Origin: Anaerolineales bacterium
GTDB taxonomy: Bacteria > Chloroflexota > Anaerolineae > Promineifilales > Promineifilaceae
Reading direction: 5' to 3'
NCBI GenBank assembly: GCA_020432595.1
Contig: JAGQGA010000272.1
Coordinates: forward strand, 1 to 7,234
DNA: 7,234 nucleotides
The notes under the pieces: generated by a model
Database searches by the model: none
Told to the model about the DNA's origin: nothing
Seen by the model: the letters and a program-made list of their open reading frames with translations, nothing else
Shown here: in pieces, positions 5,727 through 7,234 of the stretch
How the letters are laid out: each line of letters begins with the position of its first letter
Numbering within the stretch: position 1 is the first letter of the stretch
Program-made: the position numbers and the translations under genes

Positions 5727-6887
5727 ATGAACCTAAAAATTTCCCTCCCCTTCCTGCTGTTTGTCTTGTTAACCGCCTGTTCAACATCCACCCCCCCCGG
5801 CGAAACGGCCGTTCCCAGCGAAACGACCGCTCCCAGCGAGGCGGCCACCTTGGTCTTGCCCACCCCCATTGCCAACCCACCGCAGCCCTCACCAACTGTT
5901 GTTACCCCTGACCCCACCCTCCCTGCCTTCTACAACCTGCGCTTTGCCACCAGTGCCGATGCCGCGCCCCAGCCGTATTTTCCGCAGGGCACCGAGCAAA
6001 TTTTTGCCGTTTGGGATTATGCCAACATGCCTGCCGAGGCCGCCGTGCGCCGCGTGTGGCGGCACAATGGGGAGCCGTGGCTGGAACGGGAAGAGGCGTG
6101 GGCAGAGGCATCCAGCGGCACGGTGCGCGATGTGTCGGTTTATGATTTTACGGGAGGCGGGTTGCAGCCGGGAAAGTATGAGGTGCTGCTGTATTTGGGC
6201 GATGTGCTGTTGGTTAACGGCCGTTTTTGGGTCAACACCACCCCCGAACCCCTCGCCGCCCCCTCCCCCGATGGCACCCTCGTTGCCCAACGGCTAGGCG
6301 ACCGCTCGCTGGTGCTGGCCGAACCGCCCGATTTGTTCACCGAACTCACCGTCACCGATCACCCCATCAGCGAAATAGCGTGGCTGCCCTCTGGCAAAAA
6401 GCTGGTTTTTGTTACCGAAGACAGCACCGAGCGCATTGCCAACAGCACCATTGGCATTCGCCACGCCCTGTGGTTAATTGACACAGCAACCGGCCAAGTT
6501 GCACCGCTGGGGTTTTATGATGAGGATTTGCATGAGGTGGGGGTGTCGCAAAACGGCCGTTTTCTCTCTCTCATCAGCGGCACCAGCTATGGCGATGCCT
6601 GCATGGTGGATCGCCGGTTGGCTTTCATGGGGCTTGATGAACAGGGCAATCGGCTGTCGCTGCTGGACGAGCGCCAATTTGTGGGGTTGCCGCAGGCAAA
6701 GGCAGGCGAGATGGGGCAGTTTTACCCAGTGGATAACGGCCGTTGGGTAAACGACAACCAATTCGAGATCGCCATCGCTGCCACCTGCTTGCCTGAAAAT
6801 GACAGCAACACGCTGCCCGGTCTTTACCGGCTCAATGCTACCACACTGCAAGCCGAGCGCCTTGGCGACCTCCCGCCAGCCCCCTAG
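5727..6887 (+). CDS. Lipoprotein with Ig-like and beta-propeller-like regions (386 aa)
   Basis: Residues 1-18 are a lipoprotein signal: Lys4, a hydrophobic stretch and the lipobox Leu-Thr-Ala-Cys ending at Cys18, so the mature protein should be lipid-anchored outside the cytoplasmic membrane. Residues 19-66 are a Pro/Thr/Ser/Glu-rich spacer, typical of Chloroflexota lipoproteins. Residues 67-170 resemble an Ig-like accessory domain (FAVWDYANMPAEAAVRRVWRHNG, GGGLQPGKYEVLLYLGDVLLVNGRFWV). From about 178 the protein has WD40/TolB-like blade patterns: SPDGTLVAQRLGDRSLVLAEPP, ISEIAWLPSGKKLVFVTED, ALWLIDTATGQVAPL, VSQNGRFLSLISG, and YRLNATTLQAERLGD. Cys292 and Cys354 could form a disulfide. The ligand is unknown. 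No catalytic motif is visible. The gene has four exact palindrome copies. Its stop codon abuts the likely left end of an IS element, so the C terminus may have been changed by insertion. It may be co-transcribed with the GNAT gene, 79 bases upstream. Confidence 0.85.
   Translation: MNLKISLPFLLFVLLTACSTSTPPGETAVPSETTAPSEAATLVLPTPIANPPQPSPTVVTPDPTLPAFYNLRFATSADAAPQPYFPQGTEQIFAVWDYANMPAEAAVRRVWRHNGEPWLEREEAWAEASSGTVRDVSVYDFTGGGLQPGKYEVLLYLGDVLLVNGRFWVNTTPEPLAAPSPDGTLVAQRLGDRSLVLAEPPDLFTELTVTDHPISEIAWLPSGKKLVFVTEDSTERIANSTIGIRHALWLIDTATGQVAPLGFYDEDLHEVGVSQNGRFLSLISGTSYGDACMVDRRLAFMGLDEQGNRLSLLDERQFVGLPQAKAGEMGQFYPVDNGRWVNDNQFEIAIAATCLPENDSNTLPGLYRLNATTLQAERLGDLPPAP
5800..5853 (+). repeat. 18-bp tandem repeat in the lipoprotein spacer
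   Basis: Two 18-base units (5800-5817 and 5818-5835) match at 16 positions, and a more diverged third unit follows (5836-5853). They encode GETAVP-SETTAP-SEAATL in the linker after the lipobox. The first unit holds an exact AACGGCCGTT. In the second it has become AACGACCGCT. Confidence 0.8.
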
Positions 6888-6918
6888 TACCGTAACTTTC
6901 TAAAAATGAGGGATGAGG

Positions 6919-6924
6919 TATGAT
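6919..6924 (+). promoter_or_regulatory. Possible -10 box of the transposase gene
   Basis: TATGAT (5 of 6 to consensus) ends six bases before the ATG at 6931, the same geometry as at the lipoprotein gene. A GAGG at 6915-6918 is 12 bases from the ATG, rather far for a ribosome binding site. Confidence 0.35.
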
Positions 6925-6930
6925 CGAAAC

Positions 6931-7234
6931 ATGGAAAAGATCTATCATGTTGACCTCACTCCCAGACAAGTAAAGCACCTCCAGAAAATGGTGCGTGTGG
7001 GTAGCAACAAAGCCAAAGTCATTAGCCGCGCTCATATCCTGCTTAAAAGCCATGAAGGTAAAACAGATAAGGAAATCGCTAATCTACTGTATGTTGACGA
7101 AGAAACAGTACGCCGTACCCGCCAACGTTTCTGGCATGAAGGATTAGAGATGGCTTTACATGGAAATCCATGGCCGCCGCCCGAACCAACCTTAACCGAC
7201 GAGCAAGAAGCATATTTGGTTGCCTTAGCTTGTA
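6931..7234 (+). CDS. IS630-family transposase, N-terminal part (partial)
   Basis: The frame is open from ATG 6931 to the right edge (101 residues). The pattern is typical of the IS630 DNA-binding region: VDLTPRQVKHLQKMVRVGSNKAKVISRAHILLKSHEGKTDKEIANLLYVDEETVRRTRQRFWHEGLEMAL, in which residues 33-63 hold the 'A-x-I-L-L' helix and a helix-turn-helix. A Pro-rich linker (NPWPPPEPTLTDEQEAYLVALAC) follows, leading to the DDE catalytic domain, which is beyond the window. Full IS630 transposases usually have about 330-370 residues, so roughly a third is present. No frameshift or stop is seen in this part, so the gene may be intact. It binds the terminal repeats of its own element and cuts and joins DNA at TA targets, as known for the family. 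Confidence 0.88.
   Translation, partial: MEKIYHVDLTPRQVKHLQKMVRVGSNKAKVISRAHILLKSHEGKTDKEIANLLYVDEETVRRTRQRFWHEGLEMALHGNPWPPPEPTLTDEQEAYLVALAC

Larger units (their letters stand above)
216..6744. repeat. Dispersed iterated palindrome AACGGCCGTT (HIP-like)
   Basis: Exact copies start at 216, 2150, 2475, 3504, 3753, 4855, 5209, 5483, 5665, 5700, 5804, 6216, 6552 and 6735. TACGGCCGTT copies start at 4271 and 5630. Decayed copies are at 4928 (AACGGCCag), 5431 (AACGGCCGaa) and 5822 (AACGACCGCT). Many copies extend to AAACGGCCGTTT or further. The coordinates given cover the first to the last copy; the copies are dispersed, not continuous. The core CGGCCG contains GGCC. Twelve of the 14 exact copies are inside genes. 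The element recalls the HIP1 octamer of cyanobacteria in being short, palindromic, very frequent and tolerated inside genes. Confidence 0.93.
6885..7234 (+). mobile_element. Left end of an IS630-family insertion sequence (partial)
   Basis: The boundary is inferred. IS630/Tc1-type elements insert at TA, and TA occurs at 6885-6886 and 6888-6889, just before the non-coding leader of the transposase. The sequence changes there from the G/C-rich, palindrome-bearing lipoprotein gene to a plainer, more A/T-rich stretch with no palindrome copies. The right end is outside the window, so the terminal inverted repeat cannot be verified. Confidence 0.55.

Noticed and set aside
5510..5917. Minus-strand open frame across the end of the GNAT gene and the start of the lipoprotein gene
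   Set aside because: It is Gly/Val/Ala-rich shadow coding over two well-supported plus-strand genes.
216..6744. The palindrome copies as a CRISPR array
   Set aside because: Copies are only 10-20 bases, irregularly spaced, mostly inside coding genes, and no cas gene is present.

Overview
The window looks like a chromosomal segment from a member of the Chloroflexota, probably of the Anaerolineae/Caldilineae/Ardenticatenia type. This is inferred from the protein families: a secreted beta-helix protein, an Ig-like plus beta-propeller lipoprotein, a RecQ with a C-terminal helix-turn-helix, a tandem GNAT enzyme and an IS630-type transposase. No rRNA or other phylogenetic marker is present, so the assignment is tentative.

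Layout from left to right. (1) Bases 1-368, minus strand: the start of a secreted right-handed beta-helix protein with a signal peptide and a clear ribosome binding site, running off the left edge. (2) Bases 369-887: a long gene-free region with several short inverted repeats, ending in a near-consensus promoter (TTGACA, 17 bp, TAAAAT). (3) Bases 888-1737, plus strand: two small A/T-rich genes, one soluble hypothetical and one membrane-anchored hypothetical, that look like a transferred cassette. (4) Bases 1833-4517, minus strand: an 894-residue RecQ-type helicase with a DUF488 domain fused to its N terminus. (5) Bases 4592-4745, minus strand: tRNA-Glu(UUC) with its own promoter and intrinsic terminator. 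(6) Bases 4781-5647, plus strand: a protein with two GNAT acetyltransferase domains. (7) Bases 5727-6887, plus strand: a lipoprotein. (8) From 6931, plus strand: the start of an IS630-family transposase, cut by the window edge.

The most striking feature is not a gene. The 10-bp palindrome AACGGCCGTT occurs 14 times, with two more TACGGCCGTT variants and three visibly decayed copies. Chance alone would give about 0.007 copies of a given 10-mer in this length at even base composition. Copies sit in the beta-helix gene, recQ, the GNAT gene, the lipoprotein gene and one intergenic gap. The A/T-rich cassette and the IS element have none. Inside genes it is read in only two of three frames, giving Thr-Ala-Val or Asn-Gly-Arg, and in one case it forms part of the acetyl-CoA loop of the GNAT enzyme. 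This resembles the highly iterated palindrome HIP1 (GCGATCGC) of cyanobacteria, but with a different sequence. I do not know of a published description for this sequence.

The genes do not form one pathway. They read as a mosaic of housekeeping genes (tRNA, recQ), envelope genes (beta-helix protein, lipoprotein), an enzyme of unknown substrate and two stretches of probable foreign DNA.
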